From an uncultured Rickettsiales bacterium (GTDB lineage: Bacteria > Pseudomonadota > Alphaproteobacteria > UBA8366): DNA of 11,767 nt. Under the pieces are notes generated by a model. It saw nothing but the letters and a program-made list of their open reading frames with translations, was not told the origin of the DNA and did not search any database. The position numbers and the translations under genes were made by a program. The stretch is taken from the NCBI GenBank assembly GCA_913046825.1, contig CAJWTF010000122.1:1-11767 (forward strand). Reading direction: 5' to 3'. Positions 1 to 7,281 of the stretch are shown here, piece by piece (the stretch's first letter is position 1; each line of letters begins with the position of its first letter).

Positions 1-756
1 GAACAGCTCGCCTCGATCGACATCATGTCCGGCGGGCGGTTGGTCTTCGGCTCCGGCATCGGCTACCGCGACGTTGAGTTCAAGGCCTTCGGCACGGAGG
101 CAAAAGATCGAGGCAAACGCTTCGAGGAATGTTTGGAGGCGATCAAGCGGCTTTGGACGGAAGACACCGTCACTATGAAGGGCTCCCACTTCGAACTCGA
201 CGAGGCTTCATCGTCCGTCAAACCCGTCCAGAAACCCATGCCGCCGTTGTGGATTGGCGCCAATGTAGACGCCGCCGTCCGCCGCTGCGCAAGGATGGCA
301 GATACATGGTTCATCAACCCGCACCAGCGCATGGATACGATCGAGCGTCAGCTCGGCGTCTATCGCCAAGCCCTGGAAGCGGAAGGCAAACCAGACCCAA
401 GCGTTCTGCCGCTGATGCGCGAGTGCTTCGTCGCGGAAACCACGGAAAAGGCCGTTGAGCTCGCACGTCCCTATCTTGAGGCCAAGTACAAGGCTTACCA
501 CGAATGGGGGCAGGACAAATCCATGCCGGAAGGTGACAACGATCTGAACCTGCCCTTCGAGGAACTAGCCGATGGCCGCTTCCTGTTAGGCTCTCCCGAA
601 ATGGTCGCGGAACAGATTATCGATTACAACAAGCGCCTCGGCGTGAATGTCATCATCCTCGGCATTCAATGGGTCGGCATGCCGCACCAACAGGTGCTCG
701 ATTCCTTGCGATTATTCGCCAAGGAGGTCATGCCCATCGTCAAGGCGGCGACCTGA
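1..756 (+). CDS. Luciferase-like (LLM class) flavin-dependent oxidoreductase, 5'-truncated by the window edge
   Basis: The reading frame is open from base 1, before the first ATG at 25, so the N-terminal part lies outside the window. About 251 residues are visible. The opening stretch (LASIDIMSGGRLVFGSGIGY) is the typical core of the bacterial luciferase-like TIM-barrel family. It is followed by a run with AFG, RGKRFEE and AIKRLW, then PPLWIGA and ADTWF, all usual for this family. Such enzymes use FMNH2 or F420 for monooxygenation or hydride transfer; neither the cofactor nor the substrate can be told here. The stop is 5 bases before the GST start, so the two are probably co-transcribed with the genes downstream. 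Family is certain; the reaction is not known. Confidence 0.88.
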   Translation, partial: EQLASIDIMSGGRLVFGSGIGYRDVEFKAFGTEAKDRGKRFEECLEAIKRLWTEDTVTMKGSHFELDEASSSVKPVQKPMPPLWIGANVDAAVRRCARMADTWFINPHQRMDTIERQLGVYRQALEAEGKPDPSVLPLMRECFVAETTEKAVELARPYLEAKYKAYHEWGQDKSMPEGDNDLNLPFEELADGRFLLGSPEMVAEQIIDYNKRLGVNVIILGIQWVGMPHQQVLDSLRLFAKEVMPIVKAAT

Positions 757-761
757 CGCAG

Positions 762-1427
762 ATGCGGCTATTCGGACGCTATAACTCGCCCTACGTGCGC
801 CGTGTTGCCGTGACACTGCAGCTCTACGGGTTCGACTACGACCACGATAGCGTCATTCCGTTCGGTGACGCAAAATCAGGCCTCGCCAATCTCAATCCGA
901 TCACCCGCGTGCCTGTGCTTGAGCTGGAAGGGGGTGAATGTCTGATCGATAGCGCCGCAATCATCGACCATTTGGACGAATTGGCGGGCCCAGACCACGC
1001 ACTCACACCGCGAGACGGGCCGTTACGCAGGCGTGTCCTCTCCCTTCTCGGCGTCGAACTTGGAATTATGGATAAGCTGGTCTCGGTACTCTACGAGCGT
1101 CAATTTCGCCCGAGGGAGAAATGGCATCAGCCGTGGATCGAGGCGTGCGAGACACAAATTAGCGATGGTTTTCACTGGTTGGACGGTAGGTGTGAAGGTG
1201 ACTGGCTGACCGGTGCTAAAATGACCCAGGCCGACCTCAGTTTGGCCGTCTTTTGGGATTTCGCAACACGATTGAGGCCTAATTTCTTCGCTAATTTCAA
1301 TTGTTCTCATATCGATAAAATAACTGAAAAACTGCGCATAACACCCGCATTTGACGATACGTTGCCAACCGAAGGTGCGTTGAGCGCCAAATTAATCGAG
1401 GAGCAAGTGAAGGAGACTGCGATATGA
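762..1427 (+). CDS. Glutathione S-transferase family protein
   Basis: This is a 221-residue protein, a normal length for a soluble GST. The start at 762 is chosen because the thioredoxin-like N-terminal domain begins at once (MRLFGRYNSPYVRRV). An in-frame start at 669 would lie inside the upstream gene. S9 sits at the usual catalytic Ser/Cys position. P51 in RVPVL is the expected cis-proline, and D63-S64 matches the acidic-Ser pair that holds the glutathione gamma-glutamyl group. An all-helical C-terminal domain follows from about residue 85. Its stop overlaps the next start (ATGA), so translation is likely coupled to the enoyl-CoA hydratase. Base composition becomes more AT-rich in the last 150 bases. 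It could conjugate, isomerise or cleave a thioether; the context favours a catabolic role. Confidence 0.86.
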   Translation: MRLFGRYNSPYVRRVAVTLQLYGFDYDHDSVIPFGDAKSGLANLNPITRVPVLELEGGECLIDSAAIIDHLDELAGPDHALTPRDGPLRRRVLSLLGVELGIMDKLVSVLYERQFRPREKWHQPWIEACETQISDGFHWLDGRCEGDWLTGAKMTQADLSLAVFWDFATRLRPNFFANFNCSHIDKITEKLRITPAFDDTLPTEGALSAKLIEEQVKETAI

Positions 1428-2218
1428 CGTCGGAGACCGATATTGAAGACCTCGTAATGGTCGATTTCGACGACCGAGGGCGGGATGGCCGCATTGCCCG
1501 CGTGACTTTCAACAATCCGCAAAAGCGGAACGCGCTGGGGGTTAGCGGCAAACAACGTTTTATAAACGTAATGACTGAATTACGCCATGACGAGAGTCTA
1601 CGAGCATTGGTCATCACCGGTGCCGGTGAGCAATCCTTCGTCGGCGGCAGCAATTTGGCCGACATGGCGCATTATAAGCCGGCGGACGGTCATGCGGCCT
1701 CGACCAAGACCCACTACGCCTGCGACGCGGTCCGCACCTTCCCTGTTCCGGTTATAGCGCGGATTAACGGGTATTGTTTCGGATCGGGAATGGAAATTGC
1801 GGCCGCCGCCGATATGCGTGTCGCGGCGGATCACGCCAAATTTGGCATGCCCGAGACCCGTTTCGGCATTCCCTCCGGCATGGAAGCGGCCCTCCTGCCG
1901 CGCCTAATCGGTTGGGGTAAGGCCGTGGAGTTAGTGCTAACCGGCGATCATATCGATGCCCTAGAGGCGCAACGCATTGGGTTTTTGCAAAAATTAGTGC
2001 CTTACGAAGGTTTGGACGACGCTGTAGAGAGCTGGATAGCGTCACTATTAGCCTGCGGACCGAACGCAATCCGCGTACAAAAGCGTCTGATCAACGATTG
2101 GGAGCGGATGTCTATCACCGATGCCGCAAAAGTCGGAATCGAAGCAATTTCCAGCTGCTATGCCACGGACGAGCCACACACCTTGATGACGGCGTTCGTG
2201 AATAGGAAGAAGTCGTGA
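1424..2218 (+). CDS. Enoyl-CoA hydratase/isomerase (crotonase superfamily) with both catalytic glutamates
   Basis: This 264-residue protein is full length for a crotonase. It would add water across the double bond of a 2-enoyl-CoA in the cytoplasm. The oxyanion-hole segments are visible at about residues 64-81 (ITGAGEQSFVGGSNLADM) and 114-124 (INGYCFGSGME). E124 and E144 (in MPE) are exactly 20 residues apart and match the two catalytic glutamates of rat mitochondrial enoyl-CoA hydratase (E144 and E164), so hydratase chemistry is plausible. The start has AGGAG at 1411-1415, 8 bases upstream. It overlaps the GST stop by 4 bases. The chain of genes upstream suggests a shared transcript. The acyl-CoA substrate is unknown. 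Confidence 0.9.
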   Translation: MTSETDIEDLVMVDFDDRGRDGRIARVTFNNPQKRNALGVSGKQRFINVMTELRHDESLRALVITGAGEQSFVGGSNLADMAHYKPADGHAASTKTHYACDAVRTFPVPVIARINGYCFGSGMEIAAAADMRVAADHAKFGMPETRFGIPSGMEAALLPRLIGWGKAVELVLTGDHIDALEAQRIGFLQKLVPYEGLDDAVESWIASLLACGPNAIRVQKRLINDWERMSITDAAKVGIEAISSCYATDEPHTLMTAFVNRKKS

Positions 2219-2238
2219 GATGACACTTTCCTTTACAC

Positions 2239-2311
2239 GTCATTCCCGCACAGGCGGGAATCCAGATCGGTCGGCCTACGCAAATTAGATTCCCGCCTGT
2301 GCGGGAATGAC
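2239..2311. repeat. Palindromic intergenic repeat: 24-bp perfect inverted repeat
   Basis: Arms 2239-2262 and 2288-2311 are exact reverse complements over 24 bases, with a 25-base spacer. Each arm is itself a small palindrome: ATTCCCGC, 4 bases, GCGGGAAT. This is the look of the dispersed CATTCCCGC..GCGGGAAT elements found between genes in many proteobacteria. It fills nearly the whole gap between the first crotonase and the SDR. Neither end is followed by a T-run, so it is not a classical terminator, although it may attenuate or stabilise the transcript. Confidence 0.9.
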
Positions 2312-2326
2312 ATGGGAGTGAAACGA

Positions 2327-3148
2327 ATGGATGATTTAGGACTCGAAGGAAAAGTAGCGCTGATCGCAGGTGGTGGCTCACAGAACGAGGGTATAGGTAA
2401 TGGACGCGCCGCAGCGGTCCTATTGGCCCGGGCCGGCGCGAAAGTCGCCGTCATGGATCTTAAACTGGAGGCCGCGGAGCGGACCGTCACCATGATCAAG
2501 GAAGAAGGCAACGACGCCACCGCATTCGCTTGCGACGCCACGGAAGAGGCCGCATGCAAAGCCTTGATCGACAGCGTTATTGACACTTATGGCAGGCTCG
2601 ATTGTCTCGACAATAATATCGGCATCGGCAGCCGTAATTCGGTCGTTGACGAGCCGCTGAAGACCTATCGGAAAGTCATGCAGGTGAATGTAGAGACGAT
2701 GTTCTTGCTCTCGAAATACTCGATCCCGGCGATGATCTCTTCAGGTGACGGCGGTGCAATCGTCAACATCTCGTCGATCTCGGCCTTGCGGCCACGCGGC
2801 CTCACCACTTACACGACCTCCAAGGGAGCAGTCATCGCGCTGACCCAGGCCATGGCGATCGACCACGGGCCCGACGGCATCCGGGTGAATTGCGTGGCAC
2901 CGGGACCAGTTTATACACCAATGGTTTATACCAGGGGTATGTCCGACAACGCACGCGCCGCGCGAAGTCAAGCATCGATCCTCGGCATGGAAGGCACTGG
3001 GTGGGACATCGGTCAGGCCACAAGGTTTCTGTTATCGGATCAAGCCCGTTACATCACAGGCCAGGTTCTTGTCGTTGACGGCGGGGTGACCCTTCGGAGC
3101 CCCGAACGTGATTCCGCCGGCGAAATCGCCAGTCAATTAGGAGCATAA
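2327..3148 (+). CDS. Short-chain dehydrogenase/reductase (SDR family), probably NAD-linked
   Basis: The protein has 273 residues from the chosen start at 2327, which has GGGAG at 2314-2318, 8 bases upstream. An in-frame ATG at 2312 directly abuts the repeat arm and has no ribosome site, so it is less likely. Visible parts of the classical SDR fold are the glycine-rich nucleotide loop at 15-24 (GGGSQNEGIG) and D44 after the second strand, which favours NAD(H). They continue with NNIG at 96-99, structural N121, and the catalytic S149, Y162 and K166 (YTTSK). PGPVYTP and the C-terminal ITGQVLVVDGG complete the fold. It would oxidise a hydroxyl or reduce a carbonyl. Between two crotonases, the obvious guess is a hydroxyacyl or hydroxyacid substrate. 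The ribosome site of the next gene lies in its last codons. Confidence 0.92.
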   Translation: MDDLGLEGKVALIAGGGSQNEGIGNGRAAAVLLARAGAKVAVMDLKLEAAERTVTMIKEEGNDATAFACDATEEAACKALIDSVIDTYGRLDCLDNNIGIGSRNSVVDEPLKTYRKVMQVNVETMFLLSKYSIPAMISSGDGGAIVNISSISALRPRGLTTYTTSKGAVIALTQAMAIDHGPDGIRVNCVAPGPVYTPMVYTRGMSDNARAARSQASILGMEGTGWDIGQATRFLLSDQARYITGQVLVVDGGVTLRSPERDSAGEIASQLGA

Positions 3149-3152
3149 AAGA

Positions 3153-3953
3153 ATGAGTGAAGAGAATTTGGACGACCTCGTCCACTACAAAGTCGAGGAT
3201 CAAATCGCGATCATCACCCTGAACCGCCCCCGCAAACTCAACGCATTCAGCGACGAGTTGGTCTATGCCCTGGGTGAAGCGCTGAACCGTTTTGACACCG
3301 ATGACGATGCCAATGTCGCAATCATCCACGGCAACGGGCGGGCATTCTCCTCCGGTGCCGACGTGCATCAGCGCCAACTGCGAAGCCGCGAGGAGTTTCT
3401 GAAACTTGGCGGACCGCAGGCACGCGGCTCGAACTCCGGCGATTTGTTCATCAAGTCGGTGAATTGGAAGCCAGTCATCACGGCCCCGCACGGCTATGTC
3501 TTGGGCCTCGCATTCGGGATTATCCTGGAAAGCGAACTGATCGTTGCCGAGGAAGGCACGCAGATACAGCTGACAGAGACGTCACGGGGGCTCGGCGGTT
3601 CGAAATATTGGAGCCTGATGCAATACCGGGGCGCCACTACCTTCTCCACGGAGATCGCGTTGACGGGTCGCTTCTTTGGTGCCGAGGAAGGCCACGCTGC
3701 CGGGTTTATCGACCGCATCGCGCCTAAAGGAAAACACCTAGAGGTCGCGAAAGAACTGGCGCAACAGATCAACGCCAACCCGCCGCTGTCGGTGCGCGCC
3801 ACCGTGCGCACCCGCCGTCTGAAGATGGAACAAGTCGGTCGGGAATCTGGTGCACAACTCAATGCCTTGAAGCTGTACCTGACGGAAGATTTCCACGAGG
3901 CCGCGAAAGCCTTCACCGAAAAGCGGAAACCAAATAAATTTAAAGGCCAGTAA
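3153..3953 (+). CDS. Crotonase-family protein lacking one of the two hydratase glutamates
   Basis: This 266-residue protein is full length for the superfamily. The start is fixed by AGGAG at 3139-3143, and it begins 4 bases after the SDR stop. N-terminal ITLNRPRKLNAF and the first oxyanion loop (IIHGNGRAFSSGADVH, about 57-72) are standard. In the second loop, aligned without gaps to rat enoyl-CoA hydratase, the E144 position is G122 and the E164 position is E142. A single acidic residue is typical of crotonase members that isomerise, hydrolyse or otherwise process acyl-CoA rather than simply hydrate it. It is therefore probably not redundant with the crotonase at 1424-2218. Product and substrate cannot be named. 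Confidence 0.85.
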   Translation: MSEENLDDLVHYKVEDQIAIITLNRPRKLNAFSDELVYALGEALNRFDTDDDANVAIIHGNGRAFSSGADVHQRQLRSREEFLKLGGPQARGSNSGDLFIKSVNWKPVITAPHGYVLGLAFGIILESELIVAEEGTQIQLTETSRGLGGSKYWSLMQYRGATTFSTEIALTGRFFGAEEGHAAGFIDRIAPKGKHLEVAKELAQQINANPPLSVRATVRTRRLKMEQVGRESGAQLNALKLYLTEDFHEAAKAFTEKRKPNKFKGQ

Positions 3954-3968
3954 ACGGGGGGAGACGAG

Positions 3969-4538
3969 ATGAGTGAGAATTACAGCGTCCAAGACTACGT
4001 TAACGATCTGCGCACCACCGTGGCGGCAGCCGAGACTGAATCCGAAATCTTGAGCAAAGTCAGGCCGCTGGCACAGAAGTTGGTCGAAAACAGGGAAGCC
4101 TGGATCAAGCCCGAGCACTATCAGGTCAATGATGAACGCGGCTCCAGCCTCTATGTCCTCCATGAGGAAGAAGATCACACCTTGATGGTATTCGCTGCAT
4201 GCTTCCGGCCGGGGCGGGTCACACCGGTCCACGACCATGGCACTTGGGCGGTCGTCGCCGGTGTAGATGGCGAGGAGAAAAACACGATTTACAAACGCAT
4301 CGATGATGGCTCCAAACCGGGCCAGGGCAAAATACAGCTGCGCGGCGAAAAGGACGTGTGCCAAGGTGACGCCATCGGCATGCCAACCGGTACCTTCCAC
4401 ACCGTCTCAAATGTCAGCGACGAAGTCTCGGTCTCGCTTCACACCTACGGCATGAACACCAATCACACCGTGCGCTGCCAGATCGACCCGGAGACCGGTA
4501 AGGTCGAGGAATTCAAGATACCGTTGCGGGAGGGGTAG
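3969..4538 (+). CDS. Cupin thiol dioxygenase, cysteine dioxygenase type I-like
   Basis: This is a 189-residue beta-barrel protein. The likely iron ligands are H88 and H90 (in PVHDHGTW) and H144 (in GTFHTVSN). S156-x-H158-x-Y160 matches the Ser-His-Tyr triad of cysteine dioxygenase and 3-mercaptopropionate dioxygenase. The mammalian crosslinking Cys is absent, as in most bacterial members. Such enzymes add O2 to a thiol to give a sulfinate. Known bacterial substrates include cysteine, 3-mercaptopropionate and mercaptosuccinate; which one applies cannot be told. A strong ribosome site (GGGGGGAG, 3956-3963) lies 5 bases before the start. It is the last gene of the first plus-strand run and ends in front of a long hairpin. 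Confidence 0.8.
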   Translation: MSENYSVQDYVNDLRTTVAAAETESEILSKVRPLAQKLVENREAWIKPEHYQVNDERGSSLYVLHEEEDHTLMVFAACFRPGRVTPVHDHGTWAVVAGVDGEEKNTIYKRIDDGSKPGQGKIQLRGEKDVCQGDAIGMPTGTFHTVSNVSDEVSVSLHTYGMNTNHTVRCQIDPETGKVEEFKIPLREG

Positions 4539-4544
4539 CCCTTT

Positions 4545-4596
4545 CGCCCCCATCCTAGCCCTCTCCCGCGTACGGGGGAGGGCTAGGATGGGGGCG
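4545..4596. repeat. Long hairpin between convergent genes (palindromic repeat, possible bidirectional terminator)
   Basis: Arms 4545-4568 and 4573-4596 pair over 24 bases with one mismatch and a 4-base loop. It fills the gap between the cupin stop (4538) and the end of the minus-strand M24 gene (4599). No T-run follows on either strand, so intrinsic termination is uncertain, although a stem this long could stop or protect both transcripts. It shares the core AGCCCTCTCCC and the GGCTAGG stretch with the repeat at 9030-9126, so the two seem to be one dispersed family. Confidence 0.85.
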
Positions 4597-4598
4597 AC

Positions 4599-5777
4599 TT
4601 AAATGACCGGCAACTCCGGTGCTGCCCGTCGCGACAACAGCTTCGGCCCGTCTTCCCGGATGACAATGTTTTCTTCATGCACCATCGCCTTACCGGGCGC
4701 ATAGGTCATGCCCGGCTCCAACGTGATGACCATGCCCGGCTGCAAAACCGTATCGTCCCAGGGCGTATTGGACGGCCATTCAGTAAGTTGACTACCGAGC
4801 CCATGCCCGAGCCGACCCACATCATTGCCGAGTGCCCCACCCGCTTCCATCACCGTGTTCATGGCATGGAATAGATCGGAACAGGTCGCCCCTGTCTGCG
4901 CCGTCGCAAGGCCCGCCTCCGTCGCCGCGTAGACCACCTCATAGGCATGGCGGCTGGCATCATCCGCATGACCGATAGCGAAGTTCCGGTCAAAATCGCT
5001 GAAATACCCATCAAACACCGACCCCGTATCCATGATCAACACGTCGCCATTGACCAAGGGCCGATCCGTTGGAGGCGAGATGATATCGCCGTATCCGCCA
5101 GGCCCCGCCCCGCCAACGAGATACGGCACTTCGTCGGCACCCGCCTGCAATGCTTCGATCCGGAAGCGGCGGAACACCTCGACCTCGGTCATCCCGGCGG
5201 CAAGCCAGCCGGGCATCCCTTCGAAGATGCTGGAGACGATTCCGCAAATATGAGCGATCTTTTCGATCTCCGTTCCCGACTTTACCATGCGCAACTGCCG
5301 CAGGATTGGCGTAGCGTCGGCAATATCCAACGCAAGCGTGCGGGTCAGCATCTCAAAATCCAACAACGGCATGCGCAAATGCGTCTCTGGCCCCATGGCG
5401 ACCCCGAAAGCAGAACCATCGCCGACGGCCTCCCGCAAGGCTTCCATCAATAACGATACGCCATCGTTCTCAGGATCCGGGGAAGACCAGGTGCGGATAT
5501 CGTCGATCCAGGTCGCCGCCATGCAATCTCGGCCAATCTCGGGGATGACTGCGACCGGCTTGCCCGTCGTCGGGACGACCATAAACCAAGGCCGTGTCGG
5601 GCTCTGCCAGAACGGTGTCAGGAAGCCCGAGAAATAGCGGATCTCCGGCTCCGTCGTCAGCAAAATTGCGGAAATGTCGGCCGCCGCCATCAGCGCCTGC
5701 GCCTTGGCGCACCGCGCTTCGAATTCAGCGATTTCAAAACCACGTGTCGGAGATATTCCTCGCGCTTCCATTCCCAT
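4599..5777 (-). CDS. M24 family metallopeptidase-like protein (Xaa-Pro peptidase/creatinase fold)
   Basis: The protein has 392 residues from the start at 5777. This start has AGGGG at 5788-5784, 6 bases upstream. The outer ATG at 5819 has no ribosome site and would leave only 4 bases to the divergent gene. The N-terminal domain (about 1-165) holds YFSGF and TRPWF. The pita-bread domain follows, with all five metal ligands in order: D250 (MDTG), D261 (FSDFD), H325 (GHGLG), E354 (LEPG) and E369 (HEEN). Members cleave Xaa-Pro peptides, but the fold also serves creatinase and the DMSP lyase DddP, so a small-molecule hydrolase is possible. It is transcribed away from the sdh-type operon. No signal peptide is seen, so it is probably cytoplasmic. 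Confidence 0.88.
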   Translation of the reverse strand: MGMEARGISPTRGFEIAEFEARCAKAQALMAAADISAILLTTEPEIRYFSGFLTPFWQSPTRPWFMVVPTTGKPVAVIPEIGRDCMAATWIDDIRTWSSPDPENDGVSLLMEALREAVGDGSAFGVAMGPETHLRMPLLDFEMLTRTLALDIADATPILRQLRMVKSGTEIEKIAHICGIVSSIFEGMPGWLAAGMTEVEVFRRFRIEALQAGADEVPYLVGGAGPGGYGDIISPPTDRPLVNGDVLIMDTGSVFDGYFSDFDRNFAIGHADDASRHAYEVVYAATEAGLATAQTGATCSDLFHAMNTVMEAGGALGNDVGRLGHGLGSQLTEWPSNTPWDDTVLQPGMVITLEPGMTYAPGKAMVHEENIVIREDGPKLLSRRAAPELPVI

Positions 5778-5809
5778 CAATATCCCCTGTCCATTTCCGG
5801 CCGCGACAC

Positions 5810-5816
5810 CATAATA
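5810..5816. promoter_or_regulatory. Possible overlapping divergent -10 elements
   Basis: The gap between the M24 start (5777, minus) and the iron-sulfur subunit start (5824, plus) is 46 bases. It holds one symmetric AT-rich core. On the plus strand CATAAT (5810-5815) ends 8 bases before the ATG at 5824. On the minus strand TATTAT (5816-5811) has CTGATA 17 bases further upstream (5839-5834), 4 of 6 to the sigma-70 -35 consensus. The plus-strand -35 is poor. This is inference from sequence alone. Confidence 0.35.
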
Positions 5817-5823
5817 CATTACT

Positions 5824-6567
5824 ATGACAGCCGTATCAGATAGCGACAGCCTTGGCGACCTGAAGGTCGAAATTTGGCGGGGCGAGGCGGAAGGCGAATT
5901 CCGCAGTTACACCGTCCCGCACCAAACCAGTCAGACGATCCTGGACGTTGTGACGTACGTCCAGCGCAAGCTCGATCCCAGCCTTTCTTATCGCTTCGCC
6001 TGCCGGGTCGGTATGTGCGGATCTTGCGCGATGACGGTCAACGGTTCGCCGCGCTGGACGTGCCGCACGCACGTATCGGAAGTTCTGGAAGATGGCAACC
6101 GGGTGCGTATCGGCCCGTTGCGCAATATGCCGTTGATCAAGGATCTGGCGACGGACATGTCCGACTTCTTCGACAAATGGGCAAAGGCGGGCGGACAGTT
6201 CAAGCCCTCCGAACCAAAGTCGCTGGAATTCGCGGAAGTCTCGCCGAACAGCAAAGAACGCCGGGAAGCCGATGCTGGGGTTGAATGCATCGGTTGCGGT
6301 GTCTGCTATGCAGCCTGCGACGTGGTCAATTGGAATAAGGACTATCTAGGCCCCGCAGCGCTGAACCGCGCCTGGACGCTGGTCAACGACGTGCGCGACG
6401 CGGACCGCGACGCCCATATTGCCGCGATTGCGGTCGATGCGGGATGCCACGCGTGTCACTCCCACGGCAATTGCGCCAATCATTGCCCGAAGGGTATCAA
6501 CCCGACGGCCTCCATCGCCGGTCTGAAACGTGCCGCTTTCGGCGCCGCTCTGCGGGGCAAACTGTGA
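5824..6567 (+). CDS. Succinate dehydrogenase/fumarate reductase-type iron-sulfur subunit
   Basis: This 247-residue protein is full length for SdhB/FrdB. It would carry electrons between the flavoprotein and the quinone site. An N-terminal plant-type ferredoxin domain has C60, C65, C68 and C80 for [2Fe-2S]. The C-terminal domain has C155, C158, C161 and C221 for [4Fe-4S], and C165, C211 and C217 for [3Fe-4S]. CGVCYAAC followed by LGPAA resembles E. coli FrdB (CGLCYAAC, IGPAA) more than SdhB (CACCSTSC). An extra C208 lies three residues before C211, and D166 follows C165 where E. coli SdhB and FrdB have Pro. No clear ribosome site precedes the ATG, and a -10-like CATAAT lies just upstream, so the mRNA may be leaderless. 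It overlaps the next gene by 4 bases. Confidence 0.92.
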   Translation: MTAVSDSDSLGDLKVEIWRGEAEGEFRSYTVPHQTSQTILDVVTYVQRKLDPSLSYRFACRVGMCGSCAMTVNGSPRWTCRTHVSEVLEDGNRVRIGPLRNMPLIKDLATDMSDFFDKWAKAGGQFKPSEPKSLEFAEVSPNSKERREADAGVECIGCGVCYAACDVVNWNKDYLGPAALNRAWTLVNDVRDADRDAHIAAIAVDAGCHACHSHGNCANHCPKGINPTASIAGLKRAAFGAALRGKL

Positions 6568-6923
6568 GTGACCCGGCTACATCAAGCGGTAAAGGACAGC
6601 GCGAAGTCTGGCTTTTCATCCTGCAGCGCCTGTCAGCCATGATCCTGGCACCACTGGTGATCATCCATCTCGTCACGATGATATATGCCATTCAAGATGG
6701 TCTGACGGCGGCCGAAATCCTCGAGCGCACGCGCGGTAGTCTGGTTTGGGGAAGTATCTACGGATTGTTCGTGATCGCCGCGGCCGTCCATGGGGCCATC
6801 GGCCTGCGCACAATTATCGGCGAGATGACGTCGGTGGAAGACGACCTGCGCGACGGATTGGCGCTTGCCTTCGCAACAGCCGTCCTCATCCTCGGATATC
6901 GGGCTGTTGAGGCGGTGATATGA
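6564..6923 (+). CDS. Succinate dehydrogenase/fumarate reductase-type membrane anchor subunit (first)
   Basis: This 119-residue protein starts at GTG 6564, overlapping the iron-sulfur subunit stop (GTGA). GGGG at 6554-6557 is 6 bases upstream. Earlier in-frame ATGs lie deep in the upstream gene and are rejected. Three membrane helices are visible at about 17-42, 61-85 and 97-117. QRLSAMIL resembles the HRxSG motif of SdhC-type anchors. H35 and H76 are candidate haem ligands, each near the middle of a helix. It would bind the catalytic subunits to the inner membrane and help form the quinone and haem b sites. The assignment rests on position and topology more than on sequence identity. Confidence 0.82.
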   Translation: MSDPATSSGKGQREVWLFILQRLSAMILAPLVIIHLVTMIYAIQDGLTAAEILERTRGSLVWGSIYGLFVIAAAVHGAIGLRTIIGEMTSVEDDLRDGLALAFATAVLILGYRAVEAVI

Positions 6924-7267
6924 GCCAGCCGATCACGACGCGTAACCATCCCTCCTATTGGGCGTTCATCGTACATCGGGTTTCCGGAGTGGGTCTCGCC
7001 TGTTTTCTGCCCGTCCACCTCTATGTCATCGGCCTCGCGATCAAAGATGACGGGCAACTCGACAGTTTCCTAAGCTGGGCGGAAACCCTTCCTGTAAAAC
7101 TCGCAGAGACAGGCCTCGTCCTCCTACTCGCTGCTCATATGGCGGGTGGATTACGGGTTTTAGCCATCGAGTTTCTTCCGTGGCGGGACAGTCAAAAAAC
7201 ACTCATTGCCATTGCCGCAGGTGTCGCGATAGCGTTTGGCCTCCTGTTTCTCTTGAGAGCGATCTGA
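6920..7267 (+). CDS. Succinate dehydrogenase cytochrome b-type membrane anchor subunit (second)
   Basis: This 115-residue protein has three membrane helices at about 13-41, 60-84 and 93-113. HRVSGVGL (19-26) is the SdhC signature, with S22 and the neighbouring R20 at the usual quinone-site positions. H73 in AAHMAGGLR is the expected axial haem b ligand, and H33 is a further candidate. This protein, rather than the one before it, is the clearer SdhC homologue, so the anchor order appears swapped relative to the E. coli sdhCDAB layout. The start overlaps the previous stop as ATGA, and the flavoprotein follows after 14 bases. Confidence 0.86.
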   Translation: MSQPITTRNHPSYWAFIVHRVSGVGLACFLPVHLYVIGLAIKDDGQLDSFLSWAETLPVKLAETGLVLLLAAHMAGGLRVLAIEFLPWRDSQKTLIAIAAGVAIAFGLLFLLRAI

Positions 7268-7281
7268 GTAGGAGCCTAATC

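Noticed and set aside
2115..2586. Two minus-strand open frames (2115-2381 and 2233-2586) across the repeat
   Set aside because: They read through the palindrome and give the usual repeat-derived residues (WIPACAGMT-like). They lie opposite the SDR and crotonase, with no family features.
3738..4400. 220-codon minus-strand open frame
   Set aside because: It is antisense to the second crotonase and the cupin, both with clear motifs. It is a GC-bias shadow with no recognisable domain.
4545..4596. Classical rho-independent terminator
   Set aside because: The stem is strong but neither strand has a T-run after it. It is listed as a repeat with possible terminator function only.
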